DNA of 64,000 bases from Edaphobacter bradus (GCF_025685645.1 NZ_JAGSYF010000004.1:434001-498000); one strand, 5' to 3'. Numbered from the stretch's first letter, positions 23,737 through 34,223 are shown. Numbers and translations are program-made. The notes: a model not told the origin generated them from the sequence alone.

Positions 23737-24816
23737 TCAGGAGCCGATAAAGCGGGCGTACAGGGAGCGGGCGAGGGCGACGTCAGTGGTGCCCTGGATG
23801 ATGGCCCTTCCGTCGGCGAAGAGGGTCAGAGTGTGGGGCGGGCGCTCGAAGCGGAGCAGGAGGTTGTTGAAGCGGACATCGCCGTGGGGGGCGAGGCGGT
23901 CGCGCATGGCGGCGAAGTCGACTGGGCGGTGGTGTTCGTGGATCTGGACGGAGTTGCGGCCGCACAGAGTGATGTGGGGGCGGCCTTCGCCGGAGAGATG
24001 GGTGAAGACACGTCCGCCGCAGACCTCGCAGTCCGGGCGGGAGTGAGCGGCGGTGATCTCGGAGCGCTCTGCTGTCCAGAGATCGAAGGAGAGGAGAGTT
24101 CGGCGCATGTGTTGAGGCTGGCCGGTGAGGAATTTTAGGGCTTCTGTGACCTGGAGGGAGGCGGCAAGGTTGACGGCGGTGGCTAGGATGCCGGACGTGT
24201 CGCAGGTCTCAACCGGGCCGGAGGGCGGCTTGGGGAAGATGCAGGCGAGGCAGGCGGTGGGCTCCCAGGTTTCGGAGGATTCGGGCGCTGCGGGGAGGAT
24301 GTTCATGGTGGCGGCGTAGGAGCCGATGGCCGCGGCGTAGATCCAAGGCTTGGACTGCTGGACGGCGAAGTCATTGAGGAGATAGCGCGTCTCGAAGTTG
24401 TCGGTGGCGTCGAGAATGATCTGGGCGGGGCCGAGGAGCTCGGCGACGTTGGCCGGGACAAGGTCGGCGATGTGCGCGTTGACGCGGATGGTGGAGTTGA
24501 AGAGGGCGATTTTGCGGCGGGCGGCCTCGGCCTTGGGGAGCGAGTCGAGCGCGTCCTGTTCGTCGAATAGAATCTGGCGCTGAAGATTGGAGGGTTCGAC
24601 GAAGTCTCGGTCGATTAGGGTGAGGGTTCCGACGCCGGCCCGGGCGAGGAGCGAGGCTGCGGCTGCGCCTGTGGCTCCACAGCCGACGATGGCGGCGTGA
24701 GATGTTGCGAGGCGGCGCTGGCCTTCAACTCCAATGCCGGAGAAGAGAACCTGGCGGGAGTAACGCTCCTGATCGTCGATGGTGGCCGGGACGGGTTCTT
24801 GCACAGTGTGGGACAT
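23737..24816 (-). CDS. ThiF/MoeB/HesA family adenylyltransferase
   Basis: 359-residue E1-like enzyme that adenylates the C-terminal Gly of a sulphur-carrier protein (MoaD- or ThiS-like). Visible: nucleotide fold GCGATGAAAASLLARAGVG with DRDFVEPSNLQRQ, the DATDNFETRYLLND motif, metal-binding CLAC and CEVCG pairs, and the catalytic-loop Cys in PVETCDTSG. The C-terminal ~110 residues are not a recognisable rhodanese and carry no clear catalytic Cys loop. Molybdopterin or thiamine thiolation cannot be separated without the carrier gene, which is not nearby. Confidence 0.82.
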   Translation of the reverse strand: MSHTVQEPVPATIDDQERYSRQVLFSGIGVEGQRRLATSHAAIVGCGATGAAAASLLARAGVGTLTLIDRDFVEPSNLQRQILFDEQDALDSLPKAEAARRKIALFNSTIRVNAHIADLVPANVAELLGPAQIILDATDNFETRYLLNDFAVQQSKPWIYAAAIGSYAATMNILPAAPESSETWEPTACLACIFPKPPSGPVETCDTSGILATAVNLAASLQVTEALKFLTGQPQHMRRTLLSFDLWTAERSEITAAHSRPDCEVCGGRVFTHLSGEGRPHITLCGRNSVQIHEHHRPVDFAAMRDRLAPHGDVRFNNLLLRFERPPHTLTLFADGRAIIQGTTDVALARSLYARFIGS

Positions 24817-25048
24817 GCTGATGGCTTTCTACGCCCGAAGACGCTGCTCTTCCGTAGTATAGGGAATGGACCGGGATGGAGGGGGCCGACCGCCAATCTG
24901 GTAAGGGTTTCCGCATCCGTGCGGTGTGAACCTCAATGGAAGCAGAGAGGGGCGCAGGCGCGGCTCGCAGGGCAGCGAGAGGCGCCTGTGGTGCAGGAAA
25001 AACGGAAGGGGATGGGTGGATTTTTTGGTCCAGGTGCAGCGAGGTCGG

Positions 25049-28000
25049 GTGCTGGAGGCGCGTAAGAAAAAAGGGCATGGGCGTGCCGGACGCGTGGGCT
25101 GGGCCGGAGTTCTGCTGATGTGCGCTGTGATGGGGGTGGCCCAGACGCCGTCCTCGACTCCCTCTGTGACTCGTTCGGCTGCTGCAAGGACCTCTTCATA
25201 TTCTGCCGGCCGGCGGAGTCCTGCACCGCAGGCGCAGCAGCCTGCGAACGCGCAACAGGCGCCGGAGCTTGAACCGATCGGGCCTGCGCTCGGGACGTCG
25301 GTGTGGCAGTGGAAGGGGCTGATCGTCGAGAAGATCGAGTTTGCAGGAGTGGTCTTTGAGAAGGGAGACAAGCTGCCGGAGGAGATGGAGCAGAAGGCGG
25401 GGCAGCCGCTGGACCCGGAGAAGATGCGGCAGAGCCTGCGTCGGCTCTTCGACAGCGGGAGGTATCGCGATATTGAGGTGCGGGGGATTCGCCAAGGCAA
25501 CCGCGTGACGCTGATCTTTGCCGGGCGGGCGCGACTCTACGTAGGGCGGGTAACGGTGGAAGGGGTGAAGAGCGACCAGCTGACGACGCTGCTTCAGTAT
25601 GCGACAAAGATGAGTCCAGGAGCCGCAGTGACGCAGGGCGCTGTGGCGGCGGGGTCGGAGGGTATCAAGCAGACTCTCGAGCAGCAGGGGTACTACGAGT
25701 CGAGGGTGTCTGTCACGAGAACGGTGGATGTGCCGAACAGCCAGGTGAATCTTGTGTACACGGTGATGCTGGGGCCGCAGGCGCGCGTGGGGCAGGTCGC
25801 CGTGGAGGGCACCGTCGGAATGACGCCTGAGGAGTTTCGCAAGAAGGGGAAGCTGAAGCAGGGAAACAAGGTGAGCCGTGAGACGGCGAGCAACGCTATG
25901 GCCAGACTTCATAAGCTGTACCAGAAGCGAAACCGGCTGGAAGCGACGGTGACGCTGCAGAAGCAGACGTATATTCCGGCGCGGAAACAGGTGGACTACG
26001 AGTTTGTGGCACACGAAGGGCCGGAGGTGAAGGTTGCCGTGGAGGGCATCAAGGTCTCCACGAGAAGGCTGCATCTGCTGGTGCCGATCTTCGAAGAGGG
26101 GACGATCGACAACGACCTGCTGAACGAGAGCGTGTACAACATTCACAACTATGTGCAGCAGCAGGGGTACTTCGACGCAAAGGTGGGTGTCAGAGTAATC
26201 GGGCAGGAGTCGGGGTCGGAGAGCGTGGTCTTCACAGTCGATCGCGGTATCAAGCACAAGGTGGTTGCTGTGGACATCAAGGGCAACCATTACTTTGGGA
26301 CCGATATTCTGCGCGAGCGCATGCAGGTGAAGAAGGCTGACGCATACCAGCGCAGCGGCCGGTATAGTCCGAGCATGGTGGAAGGCGATGTGAGCTCGAT
26401 CAAGGCGCTCTATCGAGCCAATGGATTTGATCAGGCGCAGGTGACGACGGACGTAAAGGACATCGATCAGGTTAGCGGAAAGGAGATCGGTGAGATTCGG
26501 GTAATGTACACGGTTGTCGAAGGGCCGCAGCAGAAGTTTGGCTCGGTGGATCTGGTGGGGGTGGATCCGAGCCGCGAGAAGGACATCCGTGCACTGATCA
26601 ACGCGCAAACGGGGCAGCCGTTTTCGCTGATAACGCTCTCGGGCGACCGGGAGGCCGTTGTCGGCTACTACCTGAGCCATGGCTTCGATCAGGCGAAGGT
26701 GGAAATCAGACAGCAGAAGGAAGACGACGACGCGAATGTCACGAACGTCTCGCTGAACGTGGTCGAGGGGCAGCAGGTCTTCATCAACCGCGTTCTGGTC
26801 TCAGGGCTCGTGCATACAAAGCCCAAGGTAGTGGCGAACAAGATTCTTGTACATCCGGGTGATCCTCTGGACCAGAACGCGCTGCTGGAGACGCAGCGAG
26901 GACTCTACGGCCTTGCGCTATTCAACGAAGTCGTGACGGCGGTGCAGAATCCTGATGGCAACGCTCCGCAGAAGAACGCACTGGTGCAGATTACGGAGGC
27001 GAAACGCTGGAACGTCACCTATGGCTTTGGCTTCGAGGCGGAGACAGGATATCCGGGGACGATCAACCAGACCAATGCAGGGTACTCGCAGGAAGGGAAG
27101 GCCGGGGTCAGCCCGCGCATTTCGTTAGACGTGTCGCGGATCAACTTTCGCGGGACGGAGGATTCGCTGACGCTGCACTCTGCGTACGGCATGTTGGAGC
27201 AGGTGGCAGTGTTGACTTTTCAGAACCCGCACCTGCGTGGGAGCCAGACTGTCTCAGCGTCGGTTTCGGGCGGCTATACGAATATTCGCGACATTACGAC
27301 GTTCGCCTCTTCGACGCTGCAGGGTGACTTTCGCGTCACGCAGAAGTGGGGACGCAAAGATACCTTCATCTACCAGTTCCTGTACCGCAGAGTGAAGGTT
27401 GACCCGAAGAGCCTGCAGGTTTCGGTCGATCTGATTCCGCTGCTGTCGCAACCGGTGCGTGTGGGCGGGCCGGGGATTACGTGGTTCCATGACACGCGGT
27501 CACCGAGTCCATTGAACGCGGTGAAGGGATCGTATACGACGGTCCAGTTCTTCGATTCGTCGTCGAAGGTGGGGTCGGAGACGGACTTCTTCAAGCTGGA
27601 TGGGACGAACTCGACGTACTACCGGTTCAACAAGGATCGATATGTGCTCGCGAGAAGCACGCGCATCGGCTATCAAGGAACCTCGGGACCGAACCCGAAT
27701 GCGGGGAACCCCGTGTGCGAGGGCGTGCTATTGAACACGAATCCAACTTGTAACGCAGTGCCCCTGCCGGAGAGGTTGTATGCAGGCGGCGCTTCGTCGC
27801 TGCGCGGATTTCCGATCAATGGAGCAGGGCCACGCGACCTGCAGACGGGATATCCGGTGGGTGGCTCGGCGGTGTTTGTGAATTCGATTGAGTTCAGGAT
27901 GCCTCCGCCGACGCTACCGTATGTGGGAGATAGCGTCAGCTTCGTTCTGTTCCACGACATGGGGAACGTCTTCCAGAACCCGAAGGATCTGTTCCCGAGT

Positions 28001-28264
28001 TTTCTGCGCTTCAATCAACCGAACAGAGGCACGTGCAAAGATGTCTCGGGGACAATCGGCACGTGCAACTTCAACTACTTCACGCATGCCGTGGGGCTTG
28101 GCGCGCGTTACCGGACGCCAGTCGGGCCGATCCGGTTCGACTTCAGCTATAACCTGAATCCACCGATCTATCCGGTGATCAACGACTACACGAACAACAG
28201 CGTTCCGCATGTCGGACAGGCAAATCACTTCAACTTCTTCTTCAGCATTGGGCAGACCTTCTAG
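25049..28264 (+). CDS. Outer membrane protein assembly factor BamA-like (Omp85)
   Basis: 1071 residues. A signal peptide (about residues 1-31, LLMCAVMGVAQ) is followed by multiple POTRA domains and a C-terminal 16-strand beta-barrel. The SLRGFPINGAGPRD segment is the (V/I)RGF loop that Omp85 proteins place inside the barrel. It folds beta-barrel proteins into the outer membrane. GTG 25049 is chosen (GAGG just upstream; clean signal peptide); the frame is open to GTG 24926, whose extra 41 residues are Arg/Gly-rich and implausible. Longer than E. coli BamA, probably from extra POTRA repeats. First of a three-gene operon with SurA-like and TamB-like genes; TamA rather than BamA is possible. Confidence 0.87.
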   Translation: MLEARKKKGHGRAGRVGWAGVLLMCAVMGVAQTPSSTPSVTRSAAARTSSYSAGRRSPAPQAQQPANAQQAPELEPIGPALGTSVWQWKGLIVEKIEFAGVVFEKGDKLPEEMEQKAGQPLDPEKMRQSLRRLFDSGRYRDIEVRGIRQGNRVTLIFAGRARLYVGRVTVEGVKSDQLTTLLQYATKMSPGAAVTQGAVAAGSEGIKQTLEQQGYYESRVSVTRTVDVPNSQVNLVYTVMLGPQARVGQVAVEGTVGMTPEEFRKKGKLKQGNKVSRETASNAMARLHKLYQKRNRLEATVTLQKQTYIPARKQVDYEFVAHEGPEVKVAVEGIKVSTRRLHLLVPIFEEGTIDNDLLNESVYNIHNYVQQQGYFDAKVGVRVIGQESGSESVVFTVDRGIKHKVVAVDIKGNHYFGTDILRERMQVKKADAYQRSGRYSPSMVEGDVSSIKALYRANGFDQAQVTTDVKDIDQVSGKEIGEIRVMYTVVEGPQQKFGSVDLVGVDPSREKDIRALINAQTGQPFSLITLSGDREAVVGYYLSHGFDQAKVEIRQQKEDDDANVTNVSLNVVEGQQVFINRVLVSGLVHTKPKVVANKILVHPGDPLDQNALLETQRGLYGLALFNEVVTAVQNPDGNAPQKNALVQITEAKRWNVTYGFGFEAETGYPGTINQTNAGYSQEGKAGVSPRISLDVSRINFRGTEDSLTLHSAYGMLEQVAVLTFQNPHLRGSQTVSASVSGGYTNIRDITTFASSTLQGDFRVTQKWGRKDTFIYQFLYRRVKVDPKSLQVSVDLIPLLSQPVRVGGPGITWFHDTRSPSPLNAVKGSYTTVQFFDSSSKVGSETDFFKLDGTNSTYYRFNKDRYVLARSTRIGYQGTSGPNPNAGNPVCEGVLLNTNPTCNAVPLPERLYAGGASSLRGFPINGAGPRDLQTGYPVGGSAVFVNSIEFRMPPPTLPYVGDSVSFVLFHDMGNVFQNPKDLFPSFLRFNQPNRGTCKDVSGTIGTCNFNYFTHAVGLGARYRTPVGPIRFDFSYNLNPPIYPVINDYTNNSVPHVGQANHFNFFFSIGQTF

Positions 28265-29050
28265 ATGCGCGTGATGGCTTACAACCCGGCGATGCGATGG
28301 AGCGAGAACGCGGCCGCACTTGTCCTGGCGGTTGCGTTGCTCGGTTTGCCGGTGTGGGCGCAGCAGCCCTCGCCGCAGACTCCCGGCCCGGCGGCTGCGG
28401 CAGGGAGTGCAGCGGCCGCCGATGCGGCAGGGCAGGGAGTCGTACTGGACCGAGTGGTTGCCGTGGTGAACGACGACGTGATCCTTGATAGCGATGTGGA
28501 TGAAGAGCGGCGGTTTGAGATGATTCAGCCATACCGCGGCGCAGGGGAGTTCTCGCGTGAGCGGGCGGTGCAGCGGCTGATCGATCGCGCGCTGATTGCG
28601 CAACAGGCGGAGCTGCAGCCGGAGGCGGCGGTTACGGACCAGGAACTCGACGCTCAACTGCAGACGCTGCGCAGGGATATTCCGGAATGCAAGCAGTATC
28701 ACTGCGAGACGGATGCCGGCTGGGAAAGGTACCTAACGGCCAAGGGATTCACCCTGGAAGAGTTTCGTGACCGGTGGCGGACGCGGATGCAGCTGCTGCG
28801 CTTTATCGAGGTGAGGTTCCGTTACGGGATTCACATCTCAGAGGAGGAAATCAAGGAGTACTACGAGAAGACGATGCTGCCGGAGTACGCGCGGCAGAAG
28901 GCGACTCCGCCACAGCTGGACACCATCTCGAAGAGAATCGAAGAGGTCTTGCTGCAGCAGCGGGTTGGCAATCTGCTGCGCGACTGGCTGGCATCGCTGC
29001 GGGCGCAGGGGAGCGTGCGAATCATTAGTCCCGAGGGGGTGGCCCGGTGA
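28265..29050 (+). CDS. SurA N-terminal-like periplasmic chaperone lacking a PPIase domain
   Basis: 261 residues. A signal peptide near the N-terminus (LVLAVALLGLPVWAQ) is followed by a SurA-N-type helical domain opening VVAVVNDDVILDSDVDE and a second helical block (RLIDRALIAQQAEL, then EEEIKEYYEKTM and QRVGNLLRDWLASLR). No parvulin domain motif is present, so this is a chaperone without isomerase activity. It follows the BamA-like stop directly and overlaps the TamB-like start by 4 bases (GTGA), which supports a role in outer-membrane protein delivery. Confidence 0.8.
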   Translation: MRVMAYNPAMRWSENAAALVLAVALLGLPVWAQQPSPQTPGPAAAAGSAAAADAAGQGVVLDRVVAVVNDDVILDSDVDEERRFEMIQPYRGAGEFSRERAVQRLIDRALIAQQAELQPEAAVTDQELDAQLQTLRRDIPECKQYHCETDAGWERYLTAKGFTLEEFRDRWRTRMQLLRFIEVRFRYGIHISEEEIKEYYEKTMLPEYARQKATPPQLDTISKRIEEVLLQQRVGNLLRDWLASLRAQGSVRIISPEGVAR

Positions 29051-32000
29051 GCGAGAGAGTGCAAGGGCCGCTGAAGGAGGTTGAGCGCGTCAGGGAGAAG
29101 CTCACTGAGGTGAAGCGGTCCTTGATGGCGCGTATCGGACGCGGCATGATGTGGACCGTCCTGGCGGTGGTGCTGTTGATCGCGGCGCTGTTTGGGACGT
29201 TTGCGTGGTACTCGACGACATCGGATTTCGAGCGCAGAGTCGCGAGGGAGCTTGTGAGTGTGCTTGAGGACGCGACGGGCGGGCGCGTCGAGCTGAAGGC
29301 AGTTCACTTCAATCTGTGGAAGCTGTCGGTTGAGGCCGATGGGCTGGTGATTCATGGGCTGGAGGGGCCGGGCGAGGCTCCGTATTTTTCGGCCGATAGA
29401 GTCCTCTTGCGGGTCAAGCTCTTCAACTTCTTCACGCATGTGACGGGATCGGGGCTAGCTTCGCATGTGTCGCTGAACTATCTGCGGGTGGAACATCCGC
29501 AGATGCACCTGATCGTCGATAAGGATGGAAAGACGAATCAGCCCGCGCCGAAGCATCCGCGGACAAGCTCGACGCCGATGACGGACACGCTGCTGGACCT
29601 GAAGGCGAGGCAGGTGGAGTTGGCCGATGGTGTCGTGTCGTTCAACGATCACGCGATTCCGTTCGATCTGGCGGCGCGCGATCTGAATGCGGAGATCCAC
29701 TACATCTTCGCGAGCGACAGCTATGGTGCGACGGTCGATCTGAACGATCTGCGGACAAAGCTGGGCAAAGAGGGTGAGGCGCAGTCGAAGGTGCATCTGG
29801 AGGCTGAGCTCGGACGTGATGCGGTGGAGTTGAAGAAACTGGATCTTCATACCGGCACGGACTCTGAGATCCACGCAACGGGGACACTGACTCACTTCGC
29901 GAAACCAGACTGGAAGGTTGAGGCGAAGGGCACGCTCGATCTGAAGCAGGTTGCGGTGCTGACCGGAGTGGATGGGCTGAAGACAGGGGCTGTCAATGTG
30001 GATGTGACTGGCCACAACTGCGGAGTGACTCCGGCTGAGACGAAGAAGCGGCCGCGATTCTGGGAATCGCTGCGTTCCGGGACAAAGACGAAGCCGGGGA
30101 CGACGGTCGCGCTGCCTGCTTCGCAGTGCGAGGCAGGGTATCTGATCGAAGGCTCGGCCAAGGTGAGGAACGCCGGGTACCGTGATGAGTTCGTCCGGCT
30201 GCACGATGTGAACGGCAGCGGGAAGGTACATATAACCCCTTCAGAATTGCTGCTGACGCAGCTTGTTGGAGATCTGCCAGATGGCGGGAGAGCAGAGGGT
30301 GAACTGCGAATCGTGAACCCTTCGGCCGAGGGCGCAACCGCGCCGCCACAACAGCAGAACGCACATGCCTATCTGACTGCGACGCTGACAAAGGTTCCGT
30401 TGCGCACGATCATGGATGTTACGGCGCCCGAGAACTACGGCGATCTGGGCTTCGATACAGCGGTCAGCGGGCCAGTCAAGGTGGAGTGGGGAGGGCCGGC
30501 GAAGGACATTGCAGATACGGTGGAGGTCGACGGCAATCTCACGATGGCCCCGACGGGGGTGAAAAGGAAAGGCGCGCTGTCGGATATTCGAGTGACGGGC
30601 GATGTGCTGGCGCACTACACAGGGAAGGATGAGACGGTGCGCATCCAGAGGATGACCGCACATACGCCGCAATCAAACATGGTGGCGAGCGGAGTTCTGG
30701 GAGTGAACACAGGCGATCGATTGACCGCGCTGAATGTAAATCTCTCGGTCCGCGATCTCTCGGAGTACGACCAGTTGCTGACCACGCTGGGGCTCGAGGG
30801 GAATGGGAAGAAGGGCGCGGCTGCCATTCCTGTTTCGGTGCATGGCCTCCTCGATTTCGACGGGACTGCGAGCGGACCAATTCGTGACCTGGATGTGAAG
30901 GGACATGTGGAGGGCAGCCAGATTGAGTTTGCAATGGGTTCGACAGACGCGCTGATCGACTCGCTGGTTGCCGACGCGGAGTACGCGCCGAACGAAGGGG
31001 TCGCAGTGGCGAACTCGACGATCAAACGGGGCTCGGCTGTGCTGAAGGCATCCGGCACGGTGAAGCCGCGAAAGGTGGTCTCGCGGCGCGGCGTTGCCAG
31101 CTATGTGTGGGATGAGGACCTCACCTTCGATGCCAATGTGCAGCTTGCCGATGGTTCTGTCACAGATGTGCTGAAGATTACAGGCCAGCAACAGAACGTT
31201 CCGGTGACGGGAACGATTGCCGCGAATGCTCATGTGACAGGAACGGCGAATGAGATGACAGGCAGTGGACATATCTCGCTGGTGAATGGAGTCGCGTACG
31301 GTGAGCCCTATGAGTCGGCTGCTGCTGATCTGAGCATTCAGGGCAAGGATATCGAGGCAAGGCACGTTCTGCTGAAGCTGCATGGGATGAAGGCTGCAGG
31401 CGATGGCGGCTATGACATGACCAGCGAGAGGCTGCATGGCCATATCGAAGGCCATGACCTGGTGCTGTCGAAGTTCGAGACGGTGAAGAGGGCCAACATA
31501 AACGCGGACGGGACGCTGAGCGTGGTTGCCGATGCGAATGGCACGTTGACGGAGCCGGGGCTGAAGGCAAATGTGAGGCTTGTCAAGGCGACGTATCAGG
31601 GCCAGCCGATCGGAGAGGCGACGGCTGAACTTCACAGCACGGGAAAGACGCTGTATGCGACGGTGAACTCGACGCTGGTGGGCGCTAACGTGGATTTGGC
31701 CGGGCAGACGCAACTGACGGGGAATTATGAGACGCAGGCGAAGCTGACGGTAGCCAATCTCGACATCAACAAGCCGCTCGCGATATTTGCGCCGGGACAG
31801 ATGTCTGCGCAGTCCACCATAAACGGAACGGCAACGCTGAGCGGGCCGTTGAAGACTCCGAAGGCGCTGAGCGGGGCTGCGGAGTTCAACGTGGCCGACG
31901 TGAAGCTGGAGGGAATCGAGCTGAAGGCGGCTGAGCCGCTGCGCGTGAGCCTGCGAGACGGAATTGCGACACTCGAGCAGGTGCACATTACCGGTCAGGA

Positions 32001-33333
32001 TACGGATATGCGGATGAACGGGACGGCTCAGTTGATTGGAGCCACCGATCCGCGCGGCGGCAAGTTGAACATCAAGTCGAGCGGAAGCGTGAGCATGTCG
32101 CTGCTTCATACCTTCGATGCCGACTTTACCTCGAGCGGCAAGGTGGAGTTCTCGGTGGCTGCAGGCGGGCAGGTGAAGAATCCCACGCTTAGCGGCAAAG
32201 TGCAGTTCGACAATGTAAATGTTGCGTTCGATGGAGTTCCAAACGGATTGAGCAATATGAACGGCACGCTGGTCTTGAATGAAGAGCGGCTGGAGGTGCA
32301 GACGCTGACGGCAAGGACAGGCGGAGGCGATCTGAAGCTGGGCGGCTCGATTCGTTACCGCAACGGCATCTTCGCCGACCTCACAGCGACGGGAAGCGCG
32401 GTTCGGGTGAGGTTATATGGCTTCAGCGCGACTGCGAATGCGAACCTGAGGCTGCAGGGAACGCCGCAGAGCTCTCTGTTAAGTGGCAATATTCTGCTGA
32501 CTCGTTTTGGTATGGGGCAGGATGTCGACATTGCGGCATTTGGCAGCGCTGGAAGCGTCAGCACTCCGCCTGATCCGAATGCTCCTTTGAACAGGGTGCG
32601 GCTGGATGTTCGCGTGAAGAGTTCGCCGCAGCTGGACTTTCAGAACACGTATGCGAAGCTGGCGGGAACGGTCGATCTGACGCTTCGCGGCACGGTTGCG
32701 GTCCCCTCGGTTCTGGGCCGGATCCAGATCACCGAGGGCAGTGCGACGTTTTCTGGAGTCAAATATCAGTTGCAGCGCGGGGATATTTATTTCACCAATC
32801 CTGTGCTGATCGACCCTACGATCGACCTGGATGCGACCGCTCAGGTGGAGAACTATCAGGTCACGGTGGGGTTGCATGGAACCTCGAGAAGCCTGAAGCC
32901 GACGTACCGTTCGGAGCCGCCGTTGAGCGAGGCCGACGTCTTCGCCCTGCTGGCGCTCGGCAGGACGCAGGAAGAGGCACAGCTCTACCAGGAAAGGCAG
33001 CTGCAGACGGGAACCGACCCGACAACCAGCGCCTTGCTGGGAGGTGCGCTGAACGCTACGGTGAGCACGCGCGTCGAGAAGCTGTTCGGCGTGGGAAGCG
33101 TGAAGATCGACCCGGCGTTCGTGGGCACGCTGGGCAACTCCTCGGCGCGTATCACTGTGCAGGAGCAGCTCTCCAAGCAGATCACTGCGACCTTTGCGAC
33201 GAACGTGAATACGTCGGCACAGCAGCTGATTCAGGTGCAATATGACCTGAGCCACGATAACTCGATTGTGGTGACGCGCGATGAATCGGGCGTCTTCAGC
33301 ATTGTGTATAAGGTTCGCCGGCGGTATCGTTAG
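29047..33333 (+). CDS. TamB-like translocation/assembly module protein (DUF490)
   Basis: 1428 residues with one N-terminal membrane anchor (MMWTVLAVVLLIAALFGTFAW, about residues 34-54), a long beta-helical periplasmic body of repeated beta-strands, and a C-terminal TamB domain (LGRIQITEGSATFSGVKYQLQ..GDIYFTNPVLIDPTIDLDATA...GLHGTSRSLKP, then EADVFALLALGRTQEE). TamB-type proteins span the periplasm as lipid or protein conduits and work with Omp85 proteins. It starts at GTG 29047, overlapping the SurA-like stop. The body carries extra inserted segments, so it is slightly longer than E. coli TamB. Confidence 0.88.
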   Translation: MSERVQGPLKEVERVREKLTEVKRSLMARIGRGMMWTVLAVVLLIAALFGTFAWYSTTSDFERRVARELVSVLEDATGGRVELKAVHFNLWKLSVEADGLVIHGLEGPGEAPYFSADRVLLRVKLFNFFTHVTGSGLASHVSLNYLRVEHPQMHLIVDKDGKTNQPAPKHPRTSSTPMTDTLLDLKARQVELADGVVSFNDHAIPFDLAARDLNAEIHYIFASDSYGATVDLNDLRTKLGKEGEAQSKVHLEAELGRDAVELKKLDLHTGTDSEIHATGTLTHFAKPDWKVEAKGTLDLKQVAVLTGVDGLKTGAVNVDVTGHNCGVTPAETKKRPRFWESLRSGTKTKPGTTVALPASQCEAGYLIEGSAKVRNAGYRDEFVRLHDVNGSGKVHITPSELLLTQLVGDLPDGGRAEGELRIVNPSAEGATAPPQQQNAHAYLTATLTKVPLRTIMDVTAPENYGDLGFDTAVSGPVKVEWGGPAKDIADTVEVDGNLTMAPTGVKRKGALSDIRVTGDVLAHYTGKDETVRIQRMTAHTPQSNMVASGVLGVNTGDRLTALNVNLSVRDLSEYDQLLTTLGLEGNGKKGAAAIPVSVHGLLDFDGTASGPIRDLDVKGHVEGSQIEFAMGSTDALIDSLVADAEYAPNEGVAVANSTIKRGSAVLKASGTVKPRKVVSRRGVASYVWDEDLTFDANVQLADGSVTDVLKITGQQQNVPVTGTIAANAHVTGTANEMTGSGHISLVNGVAYGEPYESAAADLSIQGKDIEARHVLLKLHGMKAAGDGGYDMTSERLHGHIEGHDLVLSKFETVKRANINADGTLSVVADANGTLTEPGLKANVRLVKATYQGQPIGEATAELHSTGKTLYATVNSTLVGANVDLAGQTQLTGNYETQAKLTVANLDINKPLAIFAPGQMSAQSTINGTATLSGPLKTPKALSGAAEFNVADVKLEGIELKAAEPLRVSLRDGIATLEQVHITGQDTDMRMNGTAQLIGATDPRGGKLNIKSSGSVSMSLLHTFDADFTSSGKVEFSVAAGGQVKNPTLSGKVQFDNVNVAFDGVPNGLSNMNGTLVLNEERLEVQTLTARTGGGDLKLGGSIRYRNGIFADLTATGSAVRVRLYGFSATANANLRLQGTPQSSLLSGNILLTRFGMGQDVDIAAFGSAGSVSTPPDPNAPLNRVRLDVRVKSSPQLDFQNTYAKLAGTVDLTLRGTVAVPSVLGRIQITEGSATFSGVKYQLQRGDIYFTNPVLIDPTIDLDATAQVENYQVTVGLHGTSRSLKPTYRSEPPLSEADVFALLALGRTQEEAQLYQERQLQTGTDPTTSALLGGALNATVSTRVEKLFGVGSVKIDPAFVGTLGNSSARITVQEQLSKQITATFATNVNTSAQQLIQVQYDLSHDNSIVVTRDESGVFSIVYKVRRRYR

Positions 33334-33422
33334 CTCCCGAAGTGTGAAATCTGCATCGTAGAGGTTTAGGCCGTACGGCTGCCGCTGCGACGGCATGGGC
33401 ACGGCCACACTGAGGAGGAACC

Positions 33423-34208
33423 ATGAAGCGATTCGGAGCTGCTGTCTTGTTGTGCGTTGCGTGCGGGTTCATGCTGACAGGCGTGCCTGACAAGGCAGCG
33501 CTGGCGCAGGCTGGAGCAGCTGTGAGCGGGAAGGATGCCGAGATCCAGGCCGACGTGATGAAGGCGCTGGACAACAAGAGATTTTCGAATGTGAAGGTCT
33601 CGGTTCAGGGCGGTGTCGTTACGTTGAGCGGGACCGTGAACCTGTACGCCGACAAGGTGGACGCCGATCACAAGACGCACCACAGGAAAGACGTAAGAGG
33701 TGTGCAGAATCTCATCGAGGTTGGCGGACCAACGGTCGAGGACGTTACGCTTCGCGACAAGCTGGCCGAGAAGCTGGCATACGACCGCGTGGGTTATGGG
33801 ACGACGGCGTTCAATGCCTTCACCATCGGCGTGCAGAATGGCGCAGTGACGCTAGGCGGAGTTGCCTATGGGCCGGTCGATAAGGATTCGGCGATCAGCC
33901 TGGTGTCGAACTATCCGGGCGTAAAGGACGTGATCGACAACATCGAGGTAGCACCGGTTTCGCCGATGGATGACCGCATTCGGCTGGCGGAGGCGCGGGC
34001 GATCTATGGCGCTCCGCAGTTGAACAAGTATGCGATCGATCCGGCAAAGCCGATCCGTATTACGGTGGTCAACGGCAATGTGACACTGTCGGGCGTGGTG
34101 GACAACAAGGGCGACAAGGACGTGGCCAACATTCGCGCCAACGGTGTGCCGGGGGTCTTCAAGGTCGTCAACAATCTGGAGGTTGCGGGCGCCTCGCAGG
34201 AGAAGTAG
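33423..34208 (+). CDS. BON-domain periplasmic protein
   Basis: 261 residues. A signal peptide (LLCVACGFMLTG... about 1-30) is followed by three BON domains, each with the conserved alpha-beta pattern: DVMKALDNKRFSNVKVSVQGGVVTLSGTVNLY, TAFNAFTIGVQNGAVTLGGVAYGPVDKDSAISLVSNYPGVKDVIDNIEV, and RITVVNGNVTLSGVVDNKGDKDVANIRANGVPGVFKVVNNLEV. BON domains bind lipids or envelope glycans; OsmY-like stress roles are possible. The start has AGGAGG seven bases upstream. Confidence 0.87.
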   Translation: MKRFGAAVLLCVACGFMLTGVPDKAALAQAGAAVSGKDAEIQADVMKALDNKRFSNVKVSVQGGVVTLSGTVNLYADKVDADHKTHHRKDVRGVQNLIEVGGPTVEDVTLRDKLAEKLAYDRVGYGTTAFNAFTIGVQNGAVTLGGVAYGPVDKDSAISLVSNYPGVKDVIDNIEVAPVSPMDDRIRLAEARAIYGAPQLNKYAIDPAKPIRITVVNGNVTLSGVVDNKGDKDVANIRANGVPGVFKVVNNLEVAGASQEK

Positions 34209-34223
34209 CCGCAGTTTTCGCGG

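Noticed and set aside
25196-26680. A 494-codon antisense frame in the BamA-like gene
   Set aside because: Shadow of the POTRA region; no signal, domain or ribosome site.
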